This document shows positions 35,751 through 43,822 of a stretch of DNA of 64,000 nucleotides, one piece after another (the first letter of the stretch is position 1; each line of letters begins with the position of its first letter). The notes beneath the pieces are model-generated. The model was not told the origin of the DNA. It saw only the letters and a program-made list of their open reading frames with translations, and did not search any database. The DNA comes from Streptomyces zingiberis. GTDB lineage: Bacteria; Actinomycetota; Actinomycetes; Streptomycetales; Streptomycetaceae. The stretch lies in the NCBI RefSeq assembly GCF_012034935.1, contig NZ_JAATEN010000002.1, positions 372,001 through 436,000 of the forward strand, written 5' to 3'. The translations under genes were made by a program, and so were the position numbers.

Positions 35751-36875
35751 ATGCGCATCGGACTCCTCGGTACCGGCCCCTGGGCGCGTCAGGCGCACGC
35801 CCCCGCCCTGGCGGCCCACCCCGACGTGGAATTCACCGGGGTATGGGGCCGCCGCCCCGAGGCGGCCGCGGGACTCGCCGCGGAGTACGGCGTCCGCTCC
35901 TACTGCTCCCCGGAGGACCTCTTCGCCGACGTGGCGGCGGTCGCCGTCGCGCTGCCGCCGGACGTGCAGGCGCCGCTCGCGACCCGCGCCGCCGAGGCGG
36001 GCCGCCATCTGCTGCTCGACAAGCCCGTGGCCACCACCGTCGAGGACGCCCGCCGGGTGGCCGCCGCCGCCGAGCTGACCGGGATCGCCTCGGTCGTCTT
36101 CTTCACCGCCCGCTTCGACCCGGGCACCGCCGACTGGGCGGCCGAGCAGGCCGCCGCGGGCGGCTGGTTCACGGCGGACGCGCGCTGGCTCGCCTCGCTC
36201 TTCGCCGAGGCCGGGCCCGCCGGACCGGCCGCCCCGGCCGGCTCGTCAGGGCCCGCCGGATCGGGCGGTTCCGGCGCCGCGCCGAGCCCGTTCGCCGACT
36301 CCCCGTGGCGCCGTGAGCGCGGCGCCCTGTGGGACGTCGGGCCGCACGCCCTCTCCCTCCTGCTCCCCGTCCTGGGCGACGTGGACGAGACGGACCCGGC
36401 GGCGGTACGGGCCGCCCGCGGCCCCGGCGACACCGTGCACCTGATCCTCCGCCACTCCGGCGGGGCCGGTTCCACCGTCACCCTGAGCCTCACCGCGCCG
36501 CCCGCCGCCTCCGGGGTCGCGCTCGAACTCCGCGGCGAACGGGGCGCCGTCCCGCTCCCCGGCGGCGCCGCCGGGCCCCAGCAGTGCTACGCGCGGGCCG
36601 TGGACGCCCTGCTGACGGCGGCCCGCACCGGCGTGGCGCACGCCTGCGACGCCCCGTTCGGCCTGCGGGTCACGGAGATCCTCGCCGCCGCCGAACGCGA
36701 CCTGGGCACCGTACGCGGAACCGGTGCTCCCGGCACGGGCGCGCCGGAGGCCACCGCGTCCGGGCCCGGCGTGCCCGGGGTGACCGCACCCGGCCCCGGC
36801 CCCGGCCCCGGCCCCGGCGCCGCCGAGGCCGTCACCGGGAGCGGGACCACCGGCGCCTCCGGCCCGGGCGCCTGA
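35751..36875 (+). CDS. Gfo/Idh/MocA-family oxidoreductase
   Basis: This 374-residue NAD(P)-dependent dehydrogenase has a Rossmann motif at the start (MRIGLLGTGPWARQAHAP) and the family's catalytic-region EKP-like motif as DKPVATT (residues about 90-96; the usual Glu is Asp here). The C-terminal alpha/beta domain contains WDVGPHALSLLLPVLG. The substrate is probably a sugar or inositol derivative. The last 60 residues are a Gly/Pro/Ala-rich tail with a (Gly-Pro) run encoded by ggcccc repeats. The ATG at 35751 has GAAAGG upstream. Confidence 0.88.
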   Translation: MRIGLLGTGPWARQAHAPALAAHPDVEFTGVWGRRPEAAAGLAAEYGVRSYCSPEDLFADVAAVAVALPPDVQAPLATRAAEAGRHLLLDKPVATTVEDARRVAAAAELTGIASVVFFTARFDPGTADWAAEQAAAGGWFTADARWLASLFAEAGPAGPAAPAGSSGPAGSGGSGAAPSPFADSPWRRERGALWDVGPHALSLLLPVLGDVDETDPAAVRAARGPGDTVHLILRHSGGAGSTVTLSLTAPPAASGVALELRGERGAVPLPGGAAGPQQCYARAVDALLTAARTGVAHACDAPFGLRVTEILAAAERDLGTVRGTGAPGTGAPEATASGPGVPGVTAPGPGPGPGPGAAEAVTGSGTTGASGPGA

Positions 36876-36914
36876 CGGGGCCGGCGGCCGGAGGCCCGGC
36901 GTGCCGTGACACGC

Positions 36915-36957
36915 CGAAGGGCGCCCGCCGGGTGTCAGGTGCGGCGGGCGCCCTTCG
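36915..36957. terminator. Bidirectional terminator, perfect 16-bp stem
   Basis: CGAAGGGCGCCCGCCG (36915-36930) pairs exactly with 36942-36957 across an 11-base loop. It lies between the convergent oxidoreductase and glnII genes. Confidence 0.88.
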
Positions 36958-37092
36958 TATCCCCGTCCCCACGGGGGAGACAACGGGTGGGGAGCGCCGG
37001 GGAGGCGGCCGGGGCCGGTGGAACCGGGCCCGGCAGTTCCGGTTGCCGGCCGGTTGCCGGCCGGTGGCCGGTCCGGTGGGTGGCCGGTCCGG

Positions 37093-38112
37093 TCAGACCT
37101 GCCCGGCCTTCTCCAGCGCCGTGCAGCAGGTGTCCACGATCAGCCGGGTCACCACGTAGGGGTCGCAGTTGGCGTTGGGGCGGCGGTCCTCGATGTACCC
37201 CTTGCGGTCCACCTCGACCTGCCACGGGATGCGCACCGAGGCGCCCCGGTCGGAGACGCCGTAGCTGTACTCGTTCCACGGCGCCGTCTCGTGCAGGCCG
37301 GTGAGCCGGGACTCGATGCCCGTGCCGTAGTTCTTGACGTGCAGCAGCGGCTTGTCCCCGTCACCCAGCGCCTCGCAGGCGGTGATGATGGGGTCGTAGC
37401 CCTCGCGCATCGCCCGGGTGGAGAAGTTGGTGTGCGCGCCCGCGCCGTTCCAGTCGCCCTTGGCGGGCTTGGCGTCGAGGGTCGCGGAGACGCCGAAGTC
37501 CTCGGCGGTGCGGTAGAGCAGCCAGCGCGCCACCCACATGTGGTCGGCGACCTCCAGCGGGGAGAGCGGGCCCACCTGGAACTCCCACTGGCCGGGCATC
37601 ACCTCGGCGTTGATGCCGGAGATGCCGAGCCCCGCCGCCAGGCAGTTGTCCAGGTGCTTCTCGACGATCTCGCGGCCGAAGATCTCGTCGGCGCCGACCC
37701 CGCAGTAGTAGCCGCCCTGCGGCGCCGGGAAGCCGTTCTCCGGGAAGCCCAGCGGCCGGCTGCCCTCGAAGAAGGTGTACTCCTGCTCGATACCGAAGAG
37801 CGACCCGTGCTCGGCGTACTTCTCCGCGACGGGACGCAGCAGCGCGCGGGTGTTCGACGGGTGCGGGGTGAGGTCGGTGTGCAGCACCTCGCAGAGGACG
37901 AGGATGTTCCCGCCGCCGCGGATCGGGTCCGGGCAGCTGAAGACGGGCTGGAGGACGAGGTCCGAGGAGTGGCCCTCGGCCTGGTTGGTGCTGGACCCGT
38001 CGAAGCCCCAGACGGGCGGCTCCGCCCCGGCGGCCAGGATCTTGGTCTTCGAGCGGAGCTTCGCGGTCGGCTCGGTGCCGTCGATCCAGAGGTACTCGGC
38101 CTTGAAGGTCAC
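37093..38112 (-). CDS. glnII: Glutamine synthetase II (eukaryotic-like)
   Basis: This 339-residue enzyme makes glutamine from glutamate and ammonium using ATP. It is of the short GSII type seen in eukaryotes, rhizobia and Streptomyces, not the 470-residue GSI. Signature segments are WGFDGSSTNQAEG near residue 37, the ammonium/metal-site GIEQEYTFF, and the ATP-binding KPAKGDWNGAGAHTNFST. The absence of the GSI adenylylation loop fits the family. The GTG at 38112 has AAGGAG upstream. A GlnR-like box lies about 185 bp upstream, in line with nitrogen control. Confidence 0.96.
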   Translation of the reverse strand: MTFKAEYLWIDGTEPTAKLRSKTKILAAGAEPPVWGFDGSSTNQAEGHSSDLVLQPVFSCPDPIRGGGNILVLCEVLHTDLTPHPSNTRALLRPVAEKYAEHGSLFGIEQEYTFFEGSRPLGFPENGFPAPQGGYYCGVGADEIFGREIVEKHLDNCLAAGLGISGINAEVMPGQWEFQVGPLSPLEVADHMWVARWLLYRTAEDFGVSATLDAKPAKGDWNGAGAHTNFSTRAMREGYDPIITACEALGDGDKPLLHVKNYGTGIESRLTGLHETAPWNEYSYGVSDRGASVRIPWQVEVDRKGYIEDRRPNANCDPYVVTRLIVDTCCTALEKAGQV

Positions 38113-38480
38113 GGGGTCTCCTTGCGCGGGTGCGGGCGGACGGCTGCGGGTGCGGGTCCCGAAGCGTCCTCCCGCCGACGCAGGCGCCGGCGCTCCGTTG
38201 AGCCGACGCGTACGCCGTGGTGCGGTGCCCGCGCGCGGGTCGCGCGCCGCGGCGCCGCCCCGGTCCCCTTGGCGGCAGCATGGCAACGGGCCGTTTCCCG
38301 TCCGTTGCCCGGAGGTGAACCGGCTGTGTCCGGGACGGCCGGTATGTGACGGCCGCGCTACGGAAGCGGGCAGGGGCCGGGGGCACCCGAAAGGGGCGCC
38401 GATCCACGGGAGTTGACGGACGTGGCCCGCCCGGGCACCACGCCGCGCGGACCCGCCGCGGATCCTTCCGCGCGTCTCCG
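38113..38480. other. glnII upstream region
   Basis: These 368 bp hold the probable glnII promoter and a GlnR-like site at 38293-38308, plus an inverted repeat GGCAACGG/CCGTTGCC (38282-38309) that overlaps it. No gene is seen. Confidence 0.6.
38293..38308 (-). promoter_or_regulatory. GlnR-like box upstream of glnII
   Basis: The minus strand reads GCAAC-N6-GAAAC, close to the actinobacterial GlnR consensus GTnAC-N6-GAAAC. A GTCAC half-site lies further upstream (near 38347-38351). GlnR is the known nitrogen regulator of glnII in S. coelicolor. Confidence 0.6.
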
Positions 38481-39152
38481 TCAGAGCCGTTCGGCGCGGA
38501 CCAGGGTGTCGAGCGCGACGCGCGTCCCGTCCTCCGTCTCCACCGGGCGTTCGGCCCGCTCGGCCTTGACGATCCGGGTATACGGCCGCCAGGCGCCGGC
38601 GACCTGCCGCTCGGTGGAGAGCACCTCGGGGTACCGCGGCCCGCCGTACCCGTGTTCGATGTTGTCGGCGTGGTGCCCGACGAGCAGCAGCGTCCCGCCC
38701 GGCCGCACGGCGGTGGCCGCGCGCCGGAGCACCCCGGTCATCTCCGGCCAGGGCAGGTGCAGATAGACGACGAGGGCCAGGTCGTAACCGCCGTCCGCCC
38801 CCGCCCCGCCCGTTCCGTCAGTCCCGTCGGTTACGGCCGACCCGTCGGTCCCGGCCGTCGCCCTCTCCCAGGCCGCCGGGTCCGTCAGATCCGCGCGCAC
38901 GGTGCGGATCGCCACCCCGCGCTCCGCCGCCAGCCGATCGGCCTTGGCCAGGGCCACCGGGGAGAAGTCCAGGGCGTCCACCTCCCAGCCGCGCTCCGCC
39001 AGCCAGACGGCGTTCCGCCCCTCACCGGCCGCGAGGTCCACGGCCCGCCCGGCGGGCAGCCCGGCCAGCTCCGCCGCGACGAACCGGTTCGGCCCGGCGG
39101 CCCAGACGAGTTCCGTCCCGCGATACCGCTCGTCCCACGCCTCGGCGTCCAT
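38481..39152 (-). CDS. Class I SAM-dependent methyltransferase
   Basis: This 223-residue methyltransferase has motif I AVDLAAGEGRNAVWLAERG (about residues 38-56), motif II VDALDFS with the acidic ribose-binding Asp, and motif IV in YDLALVVYLHLP. A Gly/Thr/Asp-rich insertion (about 103-120, GTDGSAVTDGTDGTGG) interrupts the domain. The DGTRVALDTLVRAER tail resembles TehB-like or thiopurine-type methyltransferases. The substrate cannot be inferred. It lies between glnII and a secreted esterase without clear operon links. Confidence 0.85.
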   Translation of the reverse strand: MDAEAWDERYRGTELVWAAGPNRFVAAELAGLPAGRAVDLAAGEGRNAVWLAERGWEVDALDFSPVALAKADRLAAERGVAIRTVRADLTDPAAWERATAGTDGSAVTDGTDGTGGAGADGGYDLALVVYLHLPWPEMTGVLRRAATAVRPGGTLLLVGHHADNIEHGYGGPRYPEVLSTERQVAGAWRPYTRIVKAERAERPVETEDGTRVALDTLVRAERL

Positions 39153-39460
39153 CCCGGCTGCTCACCCCATCCGCGTTCCGGCCGTGCACGGTGTTCCGCA
39201 CCGGACGGGACCATGCTCGCAGACGCACCCCGCCGCCACCCGTCCGCGCGGGTCCGGGCCGGGCGCGTCCCGGGCGCCCCCTGGACGCTTCCGGGACGCT
39301 TCTGGGACACCGGTGCCCCGGCGGAACACCGCGGTGCCCCGGGGGTGACGGCACGTTCGGGGGAGCGCGGCGTCACCCCGCACACCCGCCCGCCCCCGGT
39401 GCTCGGGGCGGGCGGGCGTCTCGTCCCTACGCCTCTGCCGCCTCCGCGGCTCCCGCCGCG
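39153..39460. other. Intergenic region with terminator
   Basis: This 308-bp stretch carries the hairpin at 39385-39416 downstream of the SGNH gene and the presumed promoter of the methyltransferase. No gene is supported. Confidence 0.55.
39385..39416 (-). terminator. Terminator of the SGNH esterase gene
   Basis: CCCGCCCGCCCC(C)G pairs with CGGGGCGGGCGGG with one bulged base and a short loop. It starts about 45 bp after the esterase stop. Confidence 0.65.
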
Positions 39461-40222
39461 TCAGGCGGCCAGGCCGTGACCGGCGGACGCCGGGACGGCG
39501 GCTGTGCCGAGACTGCCCGGGACGGAGCGCAGCGCCTCGTACCAGCGGGTGGCCATCTTGCTGTAGCCGGTGGCGTTCGGGTGCACCCCGTCGGCCAGGT
39601 CGGAGGCGTTCAGCGCCGAGTACATGTCGACGAGGTGGACCTTCTTGCCGGCGTTGACCTTGTTCTGCACGATGCCCGGGATCTGCGCGTTGAAGGACCG
39701 CACCGTCCCGTCCGCCCACGGGATCGGGATGATCGTCGCGACGAACAGGTGCGCGTTCGGGGCCTGCGCGGTGATGCGGTCGATCAGGGTGTTGAGCCGG
39801 CCGGCGGCGCCGTTCGGGTCAGAGCCGTACATGTCGTTGGTGCCGATGTGCAGCAGGATGGTGTCCGGGGTGTAGGCGCGCAGCCAGTTGGTGATGTTGG
39901 CGTCGATCTGCGCGATCGTCCAGCCCGAGTGACCCTCGTGATTGCGGTCGGGGAGGTTCCCCGGTCCGTTCGACGCGGAGCCGACGAAGTCGACCGAGTG
40001 GCCCCCGGCGACGAATTTCTGCCACAGGTCGATGCGGTAGCCGCCCGGGACGTTGTAGCCGTCGGTGATCGAGTCGCCGAGCGGCATGACCCGCACGGTG
40101 GCGCTGGGCGCGGCGGTTCCGTCCTCGGGCGCGGCCTGCGCGGTACCGGTCGCGGCGGCCGTCGCCGCGATCATCGCGGCTCCGGTGAGCAGGGCGGAGA
40201 ACAGGCGCCTCATTCTGCGCAT
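39461..40222 (-). CDS. Secreted SGNH esterase, CE3-like (acetylxylan esterase candidate)
   Basis: This 253-residue secreted hydrolase has a signal peptide of about 30 residues ending AQA-APED. It carries the SGNH blocks: PLGDSITDG with the nucleophile Ser (about residue 51), a Gly in FVGSASNGPG, HIGTNDM with the Asn, and DGVHPNATGY with the catalytic Asp/His. The HEGHSGWTIAQI segment is characteristic of carbohydrate esterase family 3. Deacetylation of xylan is therefore the best guess. ATG 40222 has GAAAGG upstream. A perfect CebR box lies 282 bp upstream, linking it to cello-oligosaccharide control. Confidence 0.88.
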   Translation of the reverse strand: MRRMRRLFSALLTGAAMIAATAAATGTAQAAPEDGTAAPSATVRVMPLGDSITDGYNVPGGYRIDLWQKFVAGGHSVDFVGSASNGPGNLPDRNHEGHSGWTIAQIDANITNWLRAYTPDTILLHIGTNDMYGSDPNGAAGRLNTLIDRITAQAPNAHLFVATIIPIPWADGTVRSFNAQIPGIVQNKVNAGKKVHLVDMYSALNASDLADGVHPNATGYSKMATRWYEALRSVPGSLGTAAVPASAGHGLAA

Positions 40223-40503
40223 GGTGATTCCTTTCGTGGGGGGTCCGTCGCCGGGCCCGGGATACGGTCGGCGGGCTCCCGCCACCGGAGGACGCCGGTG
40301 GGCGCGTGGCGGGCGGTGGAGTGGCCGCGGCGGGCCGGCCCCGGACGAGCGCCGGCGCGCCCGGTCCGGGGAGCGGACCGGGACGGCGGAACGACCGGGA
40401 CGGTGGCCGTCGCGCCGCCCCGCGGGGCGGAGGGGCGCCGGGCGGGGGCGGACGAGCCGTGCGGGTGTGGGTGGGGGTGTGGGGGATTGAACCGATGCGG
40501 TGA

Positions 40504-40517
40504 TGGGAGCGCTCCCA
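40504..40517. promoter_or_regulatory. CebR box (tgggagcgctccca)
   Basis: A perfect 14-bp palindrome identical to the published Streptomyces CebR operator. CebR is the LacI-type cellobiose/cellotriose-responsive repressor of cellulolysis and of scab-disease onset in some species. It lies in the divergent region of the SGNH esterase and an HTH regulator. Confidence 0.8.
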
Positions 40518-40671
40518 ATGTAGGACTCCCGGCAGGCACCCACAATGCCGCCTCGGGCCCTCCCGCTCCCGCCGCGACGTGGGGAACGTGCGTACGGTGA
40601 CGCCCCCTTATGGGGGTGGCCACCCCGGCCGCCCCGCCGTGACCTGCGACGTTCCCGCCCGGCCAGACCCT

Positions 40672-40702
40672 GTACCGGTACGCGGAGTGCGCGTACCGGT
40701 AC
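40672..40702. promoter_or_regulatory. Twin GTACCGGTAC palindromes upstream of the HTH gene
   Basis: Two perfect 10-bp palindromes (40672-40681 and 40693-40702) are spaced 21 bp start to start, about two helical turns. The flanks also match (GGAGTG / GAGAGTG). They lie about 85-110 bp before the HTH gene and are a candidate autoregulatory operator. Confidence 0.55.
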
Positions 40703-40784
40703 GGAGAGTGGACGGTTCGTGTCGCCGCCGGTGACCATCGCCGAGTTGTTGATGTCCCGGCAGGGAAGCGGGAGGAGGCGCCGG

Positions 40785-41708
40785 ATGACGGACGACGCGG
40801 TGAACGGCGACGACGCGGTGAACGGCAGGGGCGGTGCGGACGGGCCGGAAGGGCCGGACGGTGTGGACGGGCCCGACGCGGCCCGGGACGGCAGCCGCCA
40901 GGAGCCCCGGAGTCAGGACAGCCTCCGGGCGTTCGGGGCGGTGGTCAAGTCCTTCCGCCACCGGGCCGGACTGACCCAGGAAGAACTGGCGCCGCTGGTG
41001 CGGTACTCCGTGCCCACGGTCGCGTCCATCGAACAGGGCCGACGTTTCCCGCCCCTGGACTTCATCGAGGCGGCGGAAGACGCGCTGGACGCCTTCGGAA
41101 CGCTCCGGGGCGCGGCCCGGCACCTGTCCCGCCAGAAGGGCCTGGCGAACTGGTTCCGCCAGTGGGCCCAGCTCGAAGCGGAGGCGATCAGCCTCTCCAC
41201 CTACGAGTGCCGCCTGATCCCGGGCCTGCTCCAGACCGAGGCGTACGCGCGCACGCTGTTCGCCAACCAGCTGCCGCCCCTGGACGACGACCAGATCGAG
41301 GCCCAGTGGGCGGCCCGCTCGGAACGCCAGCGCCTGCTGCGCGAGCGCCCGAACACGGCGTTCAGCTTCATCCTGGAGGAGCACCTGTTCCTGCGGCGCA
41401 TGGGCGGGGCGGAGGTCACGCGGGAACTCATCGGGCACGTGTTGGAACTGGCACAACTGCGCAATGTCGAGATCCAGGTGATGCCCCTGGTTCGAGAGGC
41501 TCATGCTGGGCTCGATGGGCCGATGCGGCTCGTTGAGTCGCCCGACAACCGACGGGTCGCGTACTGCGAAGGCCAAGAGAGCGGTCAGCTCATTTCTGAC
41601 GCAAAGGTGGTCAGCATGTTGCAGATGCGCTATGCCAGGATGCGTTCACAGGCTCTCTCCCTCGAAGACTCCCTGAGCCTGTTGCAGCGGATGCGAGGAG
41701 CCCTATGA
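40785..41708 (+). CDS. XRE-type HTH regulator with DUF5753 domain (second pair)
   Basis: This 307-residue Scr1/WhiJ-like regulator has a 40-residue Gly/Asp-rich lead with an AVNGDD repeat, the HTH (about residues 47-105, RAGLTQEELAPLVRYSVPTV) and DUF5753 (signature ECRLIPGLLQTEAYARTLF, later IQVMPLV). The ATG at 40785 has a very strong GGAGGAGG site; an ATG at 40752 is in frame but lacks one. The stop overlaps the start of a DUF397 gene (ATGA). Twin palindromes upstream may be its operator. Confidence 0.9.
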   Translation: MTDDAVNGDDAVNGRGGADGPEGPDGVDGPDAARDGSRQEPRSQDSLRAFGAVVKSFRHRAGLTQEELAPLVRYSVPTVASIEQGRRFPPLDFIEAAEDALDAFGTLRGAARHLSRQKGLANWFRQWAQLEAEAISLSTYECRLIPGLLQTEAYARTLFANQLPPLDDDQIEAQWAARSERQRLLRERPNTAFSFILEEHLFLRRMGGAEVTRELIGHVLELAQLRNVEIQVMPLVREAHAGLDGPMRLVESPDNRRVAYCEGQESGQLISDAKVVSMLQMRYARMRSQALSLEDSLSLLQRMRGAL

Positions 41709-42010
41709 GCGGCAATGGCCTGGTCTGGTTCAAGAGCAGCTACAGCGGCGGCAGCGGCGACGACTGTGTGGAAGTCGCCTTTCCTTGGCGCAAGTCGAGC
41801 CACAGCAGCAGCGGTGACGGTGACTGCGTCGAGGTCGCCCTCCCCTGGCGCAAGTCGAGCCACAGCAGTGGCGGCGACGGCGACTGCGTAGAAGTCGCCG
41901 CCTGCACCTGCACCGTGCACGTCCGCGACTCCAAGCACGCGAGCGGCCCCCAACTCACCGTGTCCCCCTCCGCGTGGAGCGCGTTCCTCGTTCACGCGGT
42001 GGCGCCCTGA
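41705..42010 (+). CDS. DUF397 protein with internally triplicated module
   Basis: This 101-residue protein is the DUF397 partner of the preceding HTH regulator, coupled by an ATGA overlap. Typical DUF397 proteins have about 60-70 residues and a single core. Here the core W-(F/R)-K-S-S-x-S...GD-x-DCVEVA occurs three times in tandem (about residues 8-25, 27-47, 49-69), followed by a single VHVRDSK and W-x-x-F end. Copies two and three are nearly identical in DNA, so the expansion is recent. The consequence for partner binding is unknown. Confidence 0.9.
   Translation: MSGNGLVWFKSSYSGGSGDDCVEVAFPWRKSSHSSSGDGDCVEVALPWRKSSHSSGGDGDCVEVAACTCTVHVRDSKHASGPQLTVSPSAWSAFLVHAVAP
41758..41904 (+). repeat. 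Coding tandem repeat, about 63 bp, three copies
   Basis: Units starting tggcgcaagtcgagcc and ending with codons for DCVEVA repeat about every 63 bp; the first copy is more diverged. This is the DNA basis of the triplicated DUF397 core. Confidence 0.85.
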
Positions 42011-42067
42011 TCGCTCACGACTCTCCCCGGAGGGGGTCCCGCGCGAGGACCGGGCCCCACCGGGGGT

Positions 42068-42222
42068 GTGATCGAAGGTCTGGCCGGCCGGCTCGAACGG
42101 CACGGAGACGGCGGGCTCCACCGGAGAGGCCCGCCGCCTCCTCCAGATCCTCAAGATCACCGAGGAGGCGGGCGAGGTGGCCGGGGCCGTCATCGGCGCC
42201 ACCGGCCGGAACCCCCGTCGCG
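42068..42222 (+). pseudogene. Remnant of a MazG-like NTP pyrophosphohydrolase
   Basis: The frame around 42110-42222 reads ARRLLQILKITEEAGEVA then GAVIGATGRNPR, the well-conserved N-terminal half of actinobacterial MazG-like nucleotide pyrophosphohydrolases with the E-E-x-x-E metal-binding pattern. The family's first residues (GTG at 42068, IEGLAGRLER) are in another frame, with a deletion near 42100. The C-terminal half is missing: the sequence runs directly into the 3' end of the aldo/keto reductase gene on the other strand. It is therefore frameshifted and truncated, a decayed gene. Confidence 0.8.
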
Positions 42223-42223
42223 A

Positions 42224-43219
42224 TCAGCCGTTCAGCAGTTCCTCGATCTCCTTCATCTGGTCCTCCCGCAGCGGACCGTACGCGACGGCTGCCGCGTTCT
42301 CCTCCGCCTGGGCCACCGAGCGGAACCCGGGAATCGGCAGACTGTGCGGGCTGCGGGCCCACAGCCAGGCCAGGGCGCCCTGCGCCAGCGTGCGTCCGCC
42401 GCTGGTCAGCACCTCCCGGACGGCCGTCACCCGCTCCTCCCAGGCAGGTGCGGGGACCCCTCCCTCGCCGTACCAGGTGAGCCAGGCCGGCGGAACGGCG
42501 CGGATGTCGCCGGCGCCGGCAGGCCCGGACTTCCCCTGGGCGGGCTTGGCCAGCAGTCCCATCGCGAGAGGGCTGCGGTTGATGCTCGTGAGCCCGCGGT
42601 CGTCGCAGAGCGCGAACAGCTCCGGCGCGTCCTGTAGCACGTTGGCCGCGTACTGGACGGCGTAGCAGTGTGGCCCGTCGGCGAACAGGGCGGCCCGCCG
42701 GGGGTCGTCCGTGCTCCAGGCGTAGCCGCGTATCAGCCCCTCCCGCACCAGTTCCTCGCAGGCGTCCCGCAGTTCGAGAGCGCGGTCGAGAGGCGCGTCG
42801 GACAGGTGGAGCTGGTAGAGGTCCAGGTGGTCGGTGCCGAGGCGTTCCAGGGAGGCCGTGAGCGCCCGGCGGACGTACTGGGGCGAGTCGTCGGTCCCGG
42901 TGAGGGTCCGGGTGCGCTCGTCGAACACGTTGCCCCACTTGGAGGCGATGACGACCTCGTCCCGCCGCCCCCGCAGGGCCCGCCCGAGGACGCGTTCACT
43001 GTGGCCGGCGCCGTAGGTGTCGGCCGTGTCGAAGAAGGTGACCCCCAGATCCAGGGCCCGGTGCACCGCGGCCACGGACTCGTCGTCGTCGACCTTGCCC
43101 CAGCCGAGCGGATTGCCGTCGGCGTCCTGCCATTCACCACCGATCGCCCAGCACCCGAATCCCAGTGCTCCGATCTCGATGTCGCTGCGTCCCAGTGTTC
43201 TGCGCTGCAAGGCATTCAT
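42224..43219 (-). CDS. Aldo/keto reductase
   Basis: This 331-residue (alpha/beta)8 oxidoreductase uses NADPH to reduce aldehydes or ketones. Family landmarks are LGFGCWAIGG near residue 17, the catalytic Asp/Tyr in FFDTADTYGAGHSE (about 65-78), Lys in IASKWGN, and His in LYQLHLSD. The C-terminal VYGPLRE-like region ends in EELLNG. The ATG at 43219 begins MNALQRRTLG. Its 3' end abuts the MazG remnant, so an old rearrangement joined them. The substrate is unknown. Confidence 0.92.
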   Translation of the reverse strand: MNALQRRTLGRSDIEIGALGFGCWAIGGEWQDADGNPLGWGKVDDDESVAAVHRALDLGVTFFDTADTYGAGHSERVLGRALRGRRDEVVIASKWGNVFDERTRTLTGTDDSPQYVRRALTASLERLGTDHLDLYQLHLSDAPLDRALELRDACEELVREGLIRGYAWSTDDPRRAALFADGPHCYAVQYAANVLQDAPELFALCDDRGLTSINRSPLAMGLLAKPAQGKSGPAGAGDIRAVPPAWLTWYGEGGVPAPAWEERVTAVREVLTSGGRTLAQGALAWLWARSPHSLPIPGFRSVAQAEENAAAVAYGPLREDQMKEIEELLNG

Positions 43220-43822
43220 ACGCGGGGATGCTAGAGGCCAGGTGGCGCCCGGTGCACGGGAAAATCTCCCCTCACCGGCCACACGCATGCTTTCTGGTCA
43301 CTTCCCGAACGGCCGGCAGGGGGAGGTGGCGTGGCGGCTTCCTTGCCCGCTTCCGCGGCGTCGCCGATGCGACCCCCGGTAAAACGGGGCAATTCCATGG
43401 AATCGCTCCCACATCTCCCGCGGAAGGTCATTCCGTGAGCCTGTTGCCCTCGATCAGGGCGATGCGCGGCATGCCCGCGACCGGGCGCCTCCATGCACGT
43501 GGGGATGGCCATGGTCCGCTCGACGAGCGTGCGGGCTTCGCGTGGGAGCGGTTGACGGCCCACCTGCCCGCGGAAGGGTTCGCCCGGCGGCCTCGGTGCG
43601 TTTCCAGGATTCCCGGAAATGCGCACCAGTCCTGGCATCTGGCCGGCGGGGAGTGGCGATGATGAAGACTCAACAACGAAGCGTGGGTGACATCAAGAAA
43701 GCTCCGCGCTCACCGTCATGGTGGCTCTAGCATCACTGCATGGGGATACGCGGAGTGTTTTCGTTCTGCGCGGAAGCGGCATCATCGAAGATCATGCCTG
43801 GCGGCGTTCCGGGCGGCTCGCG
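43220..43822. other. Long region without a convincing gene, relatively low GC
   Basis: These 603 bp have lower GC and lack normal third-position bias. Short open frames on both strands (for example 43422-43662) match nothing I recognise. The start of the following membrane protein may lie inside (ATG 43718). Decayed coding DNA is likely, in keeping with the MazG remnant next door. Confidence 0.5.

Larger units (their letters stand above)
40223..40784. other. Divergent control region with CebR box and twin palindromes
   Basis: These 562 bp separate the SGNH gene (minus) and the HTH gene (plus). They hold the CebR box (40504-40517) and two copies of GTACCGGTAC (40672-40702). The esterase-side 280 bp is featureless GC-rich DNA, implying a long leader or an unmapped promoter. 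No gene is seen. Confidence 0.6.

Noticed and set aside
36780..36830. ggcccc repeat near the end of the Gfo/Idh/MocA gene as a regulatory element
   Set aside because: It is in frame and encodes a Gly-Pro run in a low-complexity tail; simple codon slippage explains it.
43422..43662. Short plus-strand open frame in the low-GC stretch
   Set aside because: No ribosome site, no domain and no codon bias; could be a remnant of a decayed gene but cannot be supported.
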